A stretch of DNA of 64,000 nucleotides from Dermanyssus gallinae (taxonomy: Eukaryota; Arthropoda; Arachnida; Mesostigmata; Dermanyssidae), in assembly GCA_003439945.1 (NCBI GenBank), contig QVRM01002152.1:1-64000 (forward strand), in the 5' to 3' direction. Numbering within the stretch: the first letter of the stretch is position 1; the number at the start of each line of letters is the position of its first letter. Positions 21,098 through 30,551 of the stretch are shown here, one piece after another. The translations under genes and the position numbers were made by a program. Below the pieces are notes generated by a model. The model saw only the letters and a program-made list of their open reading frames with translations. It had not been told where the DNA came from and did no database searches.

Positions 21098-22395
21098 CGA
21101 GGTGTGTTGAATTTTCGCGGGTTACGTATATTCGAATTTCGATTTTTTGTGGCGTTATGCTGGTACTCATGTCTCTCACTTATGCCGACAAGCTCGGCCA
21201 TTTTGAATGTTCACTTAATTGTTGACAGCTGCTTTGCTTGCACGTGTTTTGGATCGTCTTCGATTTTTACCTATTCAAAAAATGGATCAAAGAACCTGTA
21301 TCAAATTTTGTGTGAAAAACGAAATTAAGTGTGCGGATGCATTCCGAATGTTGACTGTGGCATACGGAGAAGCTTGGACCTTGGACCGAAGCAACGTTTA
21401 TCGGTGGTACAAAATGTTCTCAGAAGGCCGAGAAGATGTGCACGACGAAGAGCGTGCCGGACGCCCGAGCACTTCAACAACAGACGAAAAAATTAATGAA
21501 GTGGAGAAAATGGTATTGGCCAATCGTCGAATCACCGTTAGAGAAGTTGCTGAGGACCTAAACATATCGATTGGCTCGTGCCATTCGATTTTTATCAATG
21601 ATTTGGGCATGAGACGGGTCGCCGCGAAATTCGTACCAAAATTGCTCAATTGCGACCAAAAACAGCATCGCATGAACATTGCTAATGAGATGTTGGACTC
21701 TGTCCGCGACGACCCAAATTTGCTCCAGAGGGTCATAACTGGTGACGAATCGTGGGTTTATGGTTATGACGTGGAAACCAAAGCTCAATCATCTCAATGA
21801 AAGCTGCCGCACGAACCAAGACCGAAAAAAGCGCGCCAAGTTCGGTCGAATGTGAAAGTTTTGCTGACAGTTTTCTTCGATTGCAGGGGCGTGGTGCATC
21901 ATGAGTTCTTGCTACAGGGTAGAACGGTCAATAAGGAATATTACCTGCAAGTTATGCGCAATTTGCGCGAAGCAATCCGCCAGAAACGCCCGGATTTGTG
22001 GAAGAACAAAAATTGGCTTTTGCACCACGATAACGCCCCTGCTCACACATCGTTGCTTGTGCGCGAGTTTTTGGCCAAAAACAACACACTAATGATGCCG
22101 CAGCCACCGTATTCCCCAGATCTGGCCCCCTGTGACTTTTTCTTGTTCCCTAAACTGAAGAGGCCCATGAAAGGATTACGCTACGCTTGACGAGATAAAG
22201 ACGGCATCGAAGGAGGAGCTGAACAATATAAAAAAAAATGGTTCTTTGAAGTGCTTCGAAGATTGGAAAAGCCGTTGGCACAAGTGTATAATATCTCATG
22301 GGGATTACTTTGAAGGGGACAAAATAGATATTCATGAATAAATGAATAATTTTTGAAAAAACACAAACGTCGCGATACTTTTTGAACATACCTCG
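21098..22395 (+). mobile_element. mariner transposon, copy 1
   Basis: A TA-flanked element begins CGAGGTGTGTT and ends with the inverted GAACATACCTCG. The right terminal repeat is complete (about 30 bp), but the left one lost about 21 bp compared with the 53-kb copy. The single transposase gene is described separately. The element sits inside the terminal repeat of a DUF4817-type transposon, so it is the younger of the two. Confidence 0.9.
21282..22330 (+). pseudogene. mariner transposase (DD34D), copy 1, disrupted
   Basis: Translation from ATG at 21282 gives MDQRTCIKFCVKNEIKCAD, then two helix-turn-helix regions (RWYKMFSEGRE; ITVREVAEDLNISIGS). The catalytic domain carries GDESWVYGYD (first Asp), HHDNAPAHTS (second Asp) and YSPDLAPCDFFLF. 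There are 34 residues between the second Asp and the Asp of PCD, the mariner DD34D signature. Lesions: Trp to stop (TGA) at about 21798, and a small deletion near 22183 that shifts frame and scrambles the last ~45 residues. All three catalytic residues are present, but the protein cannot be made intact. No SET domain precedes it, so it is not a SETMAR-type fusion. Confidence 0.9.
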
Positions 22396-22420
22396 TATTA
22401 TGAAACATTTCTGCAACACC

Positions 22421-22423
<3 letters not shown>

Positions 22424-22456
<33 letters not shown>
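22424..22456. repeat. (TA)n tract
   Basis: Alternating TA between the terminal CAACACCCTG of the DUF4817-type relic and the 3' end of an R2-like element. Confidence 0.95.
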
Positions 22457-22460
<4 letters not shown>

Positions 22461-23000
22461 GATTTATTAATCATTTACAATACGTTTGCACACTCGGCAG
22501 TGCTCGCCTTAATAAAAATGGTGGTAAAAAGGTGTCACGTGAGGTTAAGAGGCAGCTGTTCATGTCCTGCTTGATGGTAGCCCTCGCTCTTATGGACTCG
22601 GTGCGAGCGATATATTTTCAAGATTCCTTGCAACGTTAAAACGTTAAGATCCATAAGATTCCTCTTCGTGACGCCGAGCCCCAAGAGCGTCCTCGCAGAT
22701 TCGAAGTCCCATACACCACTCATAGAGATAGTGATGGATCCGAATTTGCGAGGTTTATGCGGGTCGGGGAGCGCCGCTCTTAGGAACTCGACGTCATATT
22801 TGGTGATCTTGTCTTGCCGCGCCTTTGCCAGGTTCCGGTTCGGGCTGCAAACCTCGGCATCTAAGACCCAGACCTCGGTAGGTGTTGTTATTACGAGGTC
22901 GGGCTTTAGACCCGGTGACCCCGGTCGACGGAATACTCGCTTACGAATCACCTCATGACTACTCTCGCGGAGAAGACGCGCCACGATCACAGATGTAAAT
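22457..23000 (-). pseudogene. R2-like retrotransposon 3' end: restriction-like endonuclease
   Basis: The - strand frame (from about 23000 to 22535) reads VIVARLLRESSHEVIRKRVF, then GLKPDLVITTP and EVWVLDAEVC. The Pro-Asp..Asp pattern after an Arg/His-rich stretch is the restriction-like endonuclease (RLE) of R2-type LINEs, which cut their target with this C-terminal domain. The upstream zinc motif and RT are missing, so the copy is 5'-truncated at about 22990, inside the 3' UTR of another RT element. Its 3' UTR ends AAATGATTAATAAATCAT, directly followed by (TA)n. A longer copy with the same 3' end lies at 31740-35080. Confidence 0.75.
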
Positions 23001-24435
23001 GTAAATGGAGCGACAATTGTCTCCTGGGAACATTTGCACGAGAAATAACGCTCCATCTCGTCAAGAGTGGGCTGAGACCACTTCAACAGAGTGCCCGGAC
23101 AGATGCCGCGTTCCTACGTTGGACATCGAGATTGAGGCGCTACCTCGGATAAGCCGCAGATCCCTTATCTCTTGTTGCAAGGTTAAGCTGCTCACCGATT
23201 TTGTGGCGAAGCTTGCGAGTGACGTCGCCTGGGTCTCGAACGCTAGCGGTTGGAACTTATGTGGGTAGTCTATTGATGCGTATTTCGCGAGTTTCCTTGC
23301 TAGATTACCAGCGTAACCTGCTGAGGCCGCCCCGCCATCGACCATTGAAGGTGCTGATGAGTTGGAAACTGTGGCGTCCCATACAAGCATCCTGCCCCGG
23401 CTGAAGGGGATTAGTCATCTCGTCCGGGCTTTTGCCATCTTCGACGGAGAGACCCTGGGGCTCTTGAATGCAGAGAAATCTTCTAGATCTAAGCGCCGTT
23501 CGGTAGTCATGATTCACGATAACCCATGATGGGCTACCTTGTCAACAGGTTGACCACATTTGCATTGGTGAGTAGACACAAGATCACAGCCAAGGCGAAG
23601 CCCTGTCCCGATTCGGGTCGTTTCGTCGTCCAAAAGGGTGCCCTTTGGGGCGCTTGGAAGCGCATGCAACCAGGTCCCGGATCCCTTAGTGGCGACCGCC
23701 CGAAGACTAGCCTTTGCGGAGTCGTCAATAGCGTTTGCGAGTAAGCCGCGATACTCTTTCTCGTGCAACAACGCGCTTCAGTCGTGTTGGCTCCTACGGT
23801 TATCCGGGGCACCACTGCAAATTGTCTTTAGTTCGACTTGTAGGCGCTTTGTGAGATCCTTATACTGAGCAGCGCCGGCCTCGTCTAGGAGTGCGATGGC
23901 ATTGTTCTTGAATCGAACAAGGGAGAGGAGACTATAGCTGGCCCAGCCGAGATAAGTGGATCCGGGATCCCCAGGTCTCCCTTAGAGATCAATAATTGCA
24001 CCTGTTTTCGAGCGGGGGGTGCTAACGATAGATTAAAGAGGGACTCGAGGGTGTTCAGCTCCTCGGAGAGGGTGGTCGACCCTAGTGGCTGAGAACGACG
24101 AGCGAAGTAAAAAGAGAGCGCGGTGAGCGCCGAGCAGGGTGAGGTTATTAGCGACGTCCTTCAACACGTTTAGCCATTTTTGAGTGTATGCGAGCCCTTG
24201 CGGTAGGAGGGGGAATCCCAGAAGCTCCAGATCGTAGTCTAGGGTAATCTTACAACCCGGCAGTGAAGCCTGGAGAGGACGGAGGCCGGGTCATCACCCA
24301 TAACGTAGATCTCGCACTTCTCGGGATTCAGCTCCAAGCCAGAACTCTGGCGAAACTCGAGCACGCGCCGGACATCTTTGGCAACCAAGTCTGCGTCTCT
24401 CCCCAGCACACCATCGTGATCGTATATTCATGATC
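23000..24435 (-). pseudogene. RT element with a PDG-type nuclease-like C-terminus, copy 1
   Basis: On the - strand the sequence begins in the RT palm: DDG-like catalytic region (YDHDGVLGRDADLVAKD, at about 24428), then LEFRQSSGLELNPEKCEIYV. After several frameshifts it reads GSGTWLHALPSAP, LLDDETTRIGTGLRLG and CKCGQPVDKVAHHGLS. Degraded versions of a KRPDG..WDATV block follow. The 54.4-kb copy shows this block intact. The order RT, CxC..HHGLSC zinc-like motif, then PDG-x-D suggests a C-terminal nuclease of the PD-(D/E)xK type, by analogy with R2-like LINEs. I cannot name the clade. It is 5'-truncated just before the catalytic box, and its 3' UTR is invaded by the R2-like 3' end at about 23000. 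Confidence 0.65.
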
Positions 24436-24503
24436 CTAAATTATTATAATCTATACAGAAATGACACAAAGTGAATCTGATATTTTTGTTTGGTTTTGAA
24501 ACC

Positions 24504-24546
24504 GGAATCGAACCGGCGAAAAACATAATTTCGCCGGTTCGATTCC
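24504..24546. repeat. Perfect 18-bp inverted repeat with tRNA T-arm-like sequence
   Basis: Arms 24504-24521 and 24529-24546 are exact inverse complements with a 7-nt loop. Each contains GGTTCGATTCC on one strand, which equals a tRNA T-arm/B-box consensus. No A box or complete cloverleaf accompanies either arm. Confidence 0.8.
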
Positions 24547-24639
24547 TCTTGTTGGTCGAATTTTCTTTGAGCAATGTTCATTGAGAATAGATGATAAACT
24601 ATACCGCTGAGAGTCAGCGGCCATGCTGCCACAAGGACT

Positions 24640-26220
24640 GTTGGGGAAACCCTAGATATGTCTGGCCCGGCATGTCATTCGAGATAAGTACAGCGATATT
24701 CTTGTAAGGGCCATACAGGCGGACGCATGATACTTCATACACGCTTGAGAGCACAGTCGACAGACGTACTCTGTATACTCCTCGTTCGTACTCGAACAAG
24801 CCAGGTGATTATAGCCATGAATTATGTATCTGGTGTAAACGTGGCGATTGTCACACGCAAGACAAGACCAGAGGTGAGAGGCGTTGAAAATATCAAGGTT
24901 TCTAACCTTAGGAGTCAAATCTGACTTGTTCAACTTCATTTCCCGATCCGAGACAAGATTCCGAATGGTTCTGTACGAGCTCTGTAATGAGCAAAGTGCT
25001 CACTTCATGTACATTGTAAGGCACCTTTCAAGCAAATGTCCATACATCAGTTTTGGAATAATTTTAAGATTTAAGAGTGCTACTGCCGTCGGGATGGACA
25101 GTCGCCAGACGTCCTTCCCGACGGCAACCTCTCCATAAAGGGCGATTAGGACCGTGCGCACTGTCCCGACGATGTGCGCAGTAAACGTCGTCCCAGTATA
25201 ATGGAGCCAAAACCCTATATACCGGAAAGAGCTGAAGAATTCCAAGGATTGGCCGCTGCAACGTAGAACGTTTTTGGCAGCCAACCCTCTTCCGAATTTT
25301 ACAGCCTTTCCATAGCGTTAATTTCCGGCGCCCTTCAAACAAAGAACCTCTCTGCCAGATAAGTGATGCGATTGATGGCAATTAGGTCGTGATGAGCAAC
25401 CACAAATGTCTTTATCATAGAAGCTCGAAATTAAGCTCAGTTCCGGAAACCGAATTGCTCCGGCGGAAAGCTCTGGTCGATTATTATCGCCATGCTTGCC
25501 CTTAAATAGTAGAGATAGCCTGGCGACATGACAGGCTTCTGGCATATGTTCCCTCTTCATAATCTCGCTAAACAAATTACAAAGATGGCTTGCCAAGAGC
25601 TGCTCAGACTGCACAAACTGCTTAGAGTACACCTGGTCTGGTCCCGCAGACAATAAACGACTGATTAAATGATTCGTTACTTATTTGTCGCTGAGCAGGT
25701 GGTTCGCCCCCCTCCCCTTACGGGGTGGCACAACGTAGGCCAAGAGCTTCCGTTCTGCTCTTTCGAGCAGTCGGATTTCTTCCAGCTTAGCTTATTCACG
25801 CTTGTGTTCATAGCATAGCTTTATGTAAGCTCTTCTTTTGTTGAAGTACTCAAGACTGCGTCTCGCTGGCAGTTGCGGTGATGCCTTTACTCTCACTTGA
25901 CACAAAAGCTCAAGCACCCCACGGTGGGCGAGATAGCAAGTCTGAGCAAATAATTGTAGTGATCTCCTCTGCCCCGGTCTTCTCCATCTAAACTATATCC
26001 GGATATCGTTATGAATGCCCGTTCGTAGGCCACCGTGGGATCTACCTGGGATTCCCTCTCTGCCCGTGAGAACGTCCTCTGAACGTCCCCGTCGTGGACA
26101 GCTATAAGCCCCTGCTCTTATATCTATTCCAGTAGGATCTGTTCTCTTTCCGAAGTGTTAACAACACCCCATCATGCCGTACTGGTCGAGTTAAAGTCCC
26201 CGGTAACAAACAATGGATTT
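24640..26220 (-). pseudogene. LINE relic: endonuclease end, linker, RT, C-terminal Cys motif
   Basis: From 26220 on the - strand the sequence reads PLFVTGDFNSTS (endonuclease GDFN motif). A long basic linker follows (about 26150-25690; RRSLEYFNKRRAYIKLCYEHKR). RT fingers come next at 25653-25460 (SAGPDQVYSKQF, CHVARLSLLFKGKHG). The palm is missing or scrambled, and 25284-25000 carries a post-palm block (FFSSFRYIGFWL, LLNLKIIPKLMYGH). The end (24939-24652) has CLACDNRHVYTRYIIHGYNHLAC and VCRLCSQACMKYHASAC, a C-terminal Cys/His motif. Many stops and an internal deletion make it inactive. Confidence 0.65.
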
Positions 26221-26700
26221 TTCTCGTGCGCGCTTAATTTGCGGCCTGGGTGATCTGGAATGACATGGAAATTCCTGTATCCTCCTCTCTTAGGTGAGAA
26301 ACGGCACGAGTAGGAAACCCCCAGTTCGCCTAATTCCACAGTGTCCACATTGATGCGTCCGTTGGTCCGTATAGTGCTATTTTTCCTCATTTGCTTCTTA
26401 GTCGCTTCTGAAAGGAGACATAATGCTATGCCACTCTCCCGGACCGTATCCATTATAGAGCTTTTGCACTCTTTAATAAAATCCTCTACCATAGAAGTAA
26501 TGCGCTTAATGGGGCACCTATGTCGCAACGTGCGACCACGACATCATCTGCATACATCATCACTACTAGACCTTTTGGTACTTCTGTCGGACGTAATCGA
26601 CGAGGTCAGCAAGGAAGAGGGCAAGCGATACGCAGCTTAGCAGATCACCTCGCGGAGTATCTGCATTTTGCTTAATCTCCAATCACCGTCCACCAACGAG
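26200..26700 (-). pseudogene. LINE RT palm fragment (separate or rearranged element)
   Basis: From 26690 to 26520 on the - strand the frames read an RT motif B-like stretch (TPRGDLLSCVSLALFLADL) and then VVMMYADDVVVA, an intact YADD box. Downstream (26528-26290) reads SGIALCLLSEATKKQMRKNS and a Gly/Val-rich stretch, the usual post-catalytic region. This RT C-terminal segment lies upstream of an endonuclease segment on the same strand, the reverse of the normal order, so two LINE copies are juxtaposed or one is rearranged. Confidence 0.6.
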
Positions 26701-26969
26701 GTGTCCTCATCAAAAAAACTTGCTGGTACTCTAAAGAGAGGGCTGCTATTGCTGTTTGTTGGAATGCTTCAACCAAAAAAAGCGTTATTCGCCGTACATA
26801 AGCGTTTGAATTGTTGCAAAGTTTAGCGGCCGCATTATCACAAACATTTTTTTTTAGATTTCCTGTAAGGCAATTGCCCGTGTGCGGATTTTTTTCATGT
26901 CATGGCTAAGTACTACATACTGGAGAAATCGAGTGTGTGCTGTGTATATAAATTTGCAGGGTATTCCAA

Positions 26970-27012
<43 letters not shown>
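26700..27012. other. No gene; (TA)n tract at 26971-27005
   Basis: A nondescript AT-rich stretch ending in a (TA)n tract that abuts the left end of the mariner at 27013. Confidence 0.6.
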
Positions 27013-28301
27013 CAGGTAGTACAATAAGTTCTTAGAATGAGCTTTTTAGAATTCGAATTTTGGCACGCTTTCACCGCTAATAGGAACTGCAACTTTTCGA
27101 CTGCTAGCACTCAATATATTATGGTAATTGGCCGTTGCGATTTCGTTTGATAGCTTTTCCCGTGCAACGTATCGGCGTGATTTTTAAAAATGGAGAGAAA
27201 AGAGTTTCGAGTGGTTATCAAGCATTTTTATTTCAAAGGTTGGAATGCGACCCAAGTAAAAATTGAGTTAGACGAAACGTACAGTGACTCTGCGCCATGT
27301 TTTGCCACTGTTTCCAACTGAATTAATGTGTTAAAAAAAGGTCGCAGGAGCACCGAGGATGAACTACGTCCAGGAGGCCAAAAAACGGCAACTGATGAGG
27401 AAAACGTAGAGAAAGTGCGAAAAATTCTTGGCACAGATAAGCGAATGAACATTAAGGAAATAGCGGAGGCATTAGGGATTAGTTTAGGCAGTGTGCATTT
27501 TATCCTACACGAAAACTTGAAGATGAAAGAGCTTAGAGCAAAATGGCTGCCGCATTTGCTCAACCAAGGCCAAAAAGACGCGCCTGTTTTGGCTTTACAG
27601 CGAAATTTGGCCAAGATGTCGAACAATCTGTCGGATTTTTGGTGCAGACTCATGACCGTCGATGAAAGCCGGGTTCATCACTACACTCCCGAGACCCAAA
27701 AAGCATCTTGCCAATGGTGTGCACCTGATGAAGGACCTCCGAAGAGGGTGCGGACAACGGCATTGACCGGAAAGGTGATGGCTACAGTTTTTTAAGACCA
27801 ACGTAGAATAATGCTGGTCGACTACCTTGAGAGCTGTAAAACGATCACAGGAGAATATTATGCAAGACTGTTGGACTGCCGTTAGCAAGAACTCATCGTG
27901 AAACGGCCCGCTTTGCAGAAGAAGGTTGTCCCGTTTCACCAGGGCAATGCTCCTGCACACAAGTCCCGGCAAGCATTGGCAAAACTGGCCCAACTGAGGT
28001 TCGAACTTATTGAACAACCCTCCTATTCTCCAGATTGGCCCCCTCTGATTATTTCCTCTTCGGACATTTGAAGAATAGTCTCGGTGGAAAGCGTTTTTCC
28101 AGCAATGAAGAGGTTAAGGCTGCTGTCAATGCCTATTTTCAGTCTAACGACGCGGAATTCTACTCAAGAGGTATGAAAGCTCTGAAATCTCGGTGGGAAA
28201 AGTGTATTGAGCTTCTCGGGGAGTATATCGAATAAGAAAAATTTTAAAACATGATTTGGAAAATTCTCGGTTTTCATTCTAAGAACTTATTGAACTACCT
28301 G
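27013..28301 (+). mobile_element. mariner transposon, second type
   Basis: The element is bounded by about 28-bp inverted repeats: CAGGTAGTACAATAAGTTC at the left, and at the right the complement of CAGGTAGTTCAATAAGTTC. The repeats differ at few positions and TA lies outside each end. The total length of about 1.29 kb is typical for mariner. The termini and transposase differ from the 21-kb and 53-kb mariner, so it is a separate lineage. Confidence 0.9.
27190..28235 (+). pseudogene. mariner transposase, second type, disrupted
   Basis: From ATG at 27190 it reads MERKEFRVVIKHFYFKGWN, hits a stop after about 44 codons, and resumes GRRSTEDELRPGGQKT, KEIAEALGISLGSVHFILHE (helix-turn-helix). The catalytic part has TVDESRVHHYTPE (first Asp). 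The second catalytic site reads FHQGNAPAHKS, so the Asp is replaced by Gly. A stop replaces the Trp before DQRRIML, and a frameshift lies at about 28035, after which APSDYFLFGHLKNSL continues to 28235 and a stop. It is inactive by several independent lesions. Confidence 0.9.

Positions 28302-28332
<31 letters not shown>
28302..28332. repeat. (TA)n tract between mariner and foldback
   Basis: Alternating TA from the mariner right end to the left end of the foldback element. Confidence 0.9.
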
Positions 28333-28333
<1 letters not shown>

Positions 28334-28917
28334 CAGGGTGTTACGTAAAAAGTAGTACTTCTTTCGAGGTTTGATAGAGCTCGGCAAGAAAATAATTTTT
28401 CCCAATGGGCGGAAGCCAAGAAAACGTTTTGTTTAGGAGTGAGGATGAAATTTAGAAAAGTCGTTATTCTGCCTTATTTTCTCCTACATAGTTGTACAAA
28501 ATCTACGTTTGCGGGAGAACCAGTCAACGCATGAAGCAACCGATCATACCAGTGTGTTCGGCGGAAAATTTTGCATAACCTAAATGACACCTAACGCAAG
28601 CTAGCAAAAAGCAAATAGGTGGAATAAAAAAAATCATAAAAAGTCGATTTGTTGTTATAACTTACGTTGAAGCTTTCACGTGCAAAATCTAAAAATTTTG
28701 CCATTGCGCACAAATGACGAACACTCTCCGACGATAGCAAATTTAATGCCCGTCATTTTCGTACCAAAGTGATGGTGCTGCGTTACGTAGTTGCTGAGAA
28801 ACTAGGCTTTTTCGACAGCCATATCAAAAGCAAAGGCATGCATACTTCCTAGCATCTTGACCTGCTTTACCACAGAAACCACTTGCGCACGTCCAGAAAC
28901 ACACCAGCATTTATTTA

Positions 28918-29277
28918 TTATAAGAAGTGCTCGAAGTTCCGTCCGCCTACCACTAAACACGTTCTGTAGCGATTGCACAGGCTCTCTTGCACTCGTGTAA
29001 ATATGTTAGGCATTGCCCTAACGGCGTCAGCAGCGTTGAATATACGGTCAACCAGATCTTCACGCGATTCAACGGGGGTTTCGTAAACAACACTTTTTAG
29101 GTAGCCCCACAAAAAAAAGTCGAGGCTTGTTAAATCGGGGGAGCGAGGTGGCCAAGCTATAGACCCGCCTCGGCCGATCCACCGATTCTTGAATGCTTCG
29201 TTTAGGTATTCTCGAACCGTAGCAGAGTTGTGTGGCGGCATTTTCAGACGAAAGCTTTCCAGGATGCCTTCTAACAA
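28918..29277 (-). pseudogene. DUF4817-type transposase C-terminal fragment (left arm)
   Basis: This 119-codon frame is identical to the one at 29546-29905 on the + strand. It reads MLEGILESFRLKMPPHNSATV, REYLNEAFKNRWIGRGG and AWPPRSPDLTSLDFFLWGYLKS, ending in CNRYRTCLVVGGRNFEHFL. Compared with the related copy at 42219-42470 (RMWLQHDEAPLHS), seven residues including the second catalytic Asp are missing between LKM and PPHNS. The third catalytic region (SPDLTSLDFF) is present. It is an outward-reading remnant and cannot be a full transposase. Confidence 0.85.
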
Positions 29278-29545
29278 CTAGGTAACGTATGAATCAAAAA
29301 CGCGCGATACGCAGCTGCATCTAATCTGACGGAAACAAACACACCAGCATTTGTTTACGCTGAGCAGCCGGCTTTGTTTCGAAATTATTCGCCGTTCGCA
29401 CAAGCTTCTATCGGAAATTTGCGCGGGCTTTGATTCGAAATTCGTCATTCAAGACGCCAAAACACCATAAGAAAAACCGCCAACGCCAAAAGCTATAAAA
29501 CGAAGTGTCAGGTTCTCGAGATGTGTCATTTCATACGTTACCCAG

Positions 29546-29905
29546 TTGTTAGAAGGCATCCTGGAAAGCTTTCGTCTGAAAATGCCGCCACACAACTCTG
29601 CTACGGTTCGAGAATACCTAAACGAAGCATTCAAGAATCGGTGGATCGGCCGAGGCGGGTCTATAGCTTGGCCACCTCGCTCCCCCGATTTAACAAGCCT
29701 CGACTTTTTTTTGTGGGGCTACCTAAAAAGTGTTGTTTACGAAACCCCCGTTGAATCGCGTGAAGATCTGGTTGACCGTATATTCAACGCCGCTGACGCC
29801 GTTAGGGCAATGCCTAACATATTTACACGAGTGCAAGAGAGCCTGTGCAATCGCTACAGAACGTGTTTAGTGGTAGGCGGACGGAACTTCGAGCACTTCT
29901 TATAA
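29546..29905 (+). pseudogene. DUF4817-type transposase C-terminal fragment (right arm)
   Basis: It is identical in protein sequence to the left-arm frame and carries the same seven-residue loss at the second catalytic Asp. The shared lesion means the deletion predates the palindrome or was copied between the arms. The upstream frame is open a little further (SYVTQLLEGIL) to about the arm boundary at 29530 and then runs into the spacer. The ATG used is internal to the ancestral gene. Confidence 0.85.
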
Positions 29906-30486
29906 TAAATAAATGCTGGTGTGTTTCTGGACGTGCGCAAGTGGTTTCTGTGGTAAAGCAGGTCAAGATGCTAGGAAGTATGCATGCCTTTGCTTTTGAT
30001 ATGGCTGTCGAAAAAGCCTAGTTTCTCAGCAACTACGTAACGCAGCACCATCACTTTGGTACGAAAATGACGGGCATTAAATTTGCTATCGTCGGAGAGT
30101 GTTCGTCATTTGTGCGCAATGGCAAAATTTTTAGATTTTGCACGTGAAAGCTTCAACGTAAGTTATAACAACAAATCGACTTTTTATGATTTTTTTTATT
30201 CCACCTATTTGCTTTTTGCTAGCTTGCGTTAGGTGTCATTTAGGTTATGCAAAATTTTCCGCCGAACACATTGGTATGATCGGTTGCTTCATGCGTTGAC
30301 TGGTTCTCCCGCAAACGTAGATTTTGTACAACTATGTAGGAGAAAATAAGGCAGAATAACGACTTTTCTAAATTTCATCCTCACTCCTAAACAAAACGTT
30401 TTCTTGGCTTCCGCCCATTGGGAAAAATTATTTTCTTGCCGAGCTCTATCAAACCTCGAAAGAAGTACTACTTTTTACGTAACACC

Positions 30487-30490
<4 letters not shown>

Positions 30491-30548
<58 letters not shown>
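30491..30548. repeat. (TA)n tract
   Basis: About 29 TA units immediately right of the foldback element. Confidence 0.95.

Positions 30549-30549
<1 letters not shown>

Positions 30550-30551
<2 letters not shown>

Larger units (their letters stand above)
28333..30490. mobile_element. Foldback element: two ~960-bp inverted arms derived from a DUF4817-type transposon
   Basis: The left arm (28333 to about 29293) and right arm (about 29530-30490) are inverse complements without gaps: paired coordinates always sum to 58823. By eye I found only two mismatches (28552 region and 29280). The spacer is about 236 bp. Both outer ends read CAGGGTGTTACG inward and lie in (TA)n. Each arm carries the 3' part of a transposase gene, followed by a long terminal region with motifs shared with the 40.7-kb element (TAGAGCTCG; GGAGTGAGGATGAAATTT versus GGGGTGAGAGTGAAATT). 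It is thus two 3' halves joined head to head. The spacer repeats a short arm-internal sequence (ACACACCAGCATTT). Confidence 0.9.

Noticed and set aside
21219..22190. Possible SETMAR-type host fusion gene because of the mariner transposase
   Set aside because: No SET domain or host exon precedes the transposase, and the copy is bounded by its own terminal repeats and carries stops.
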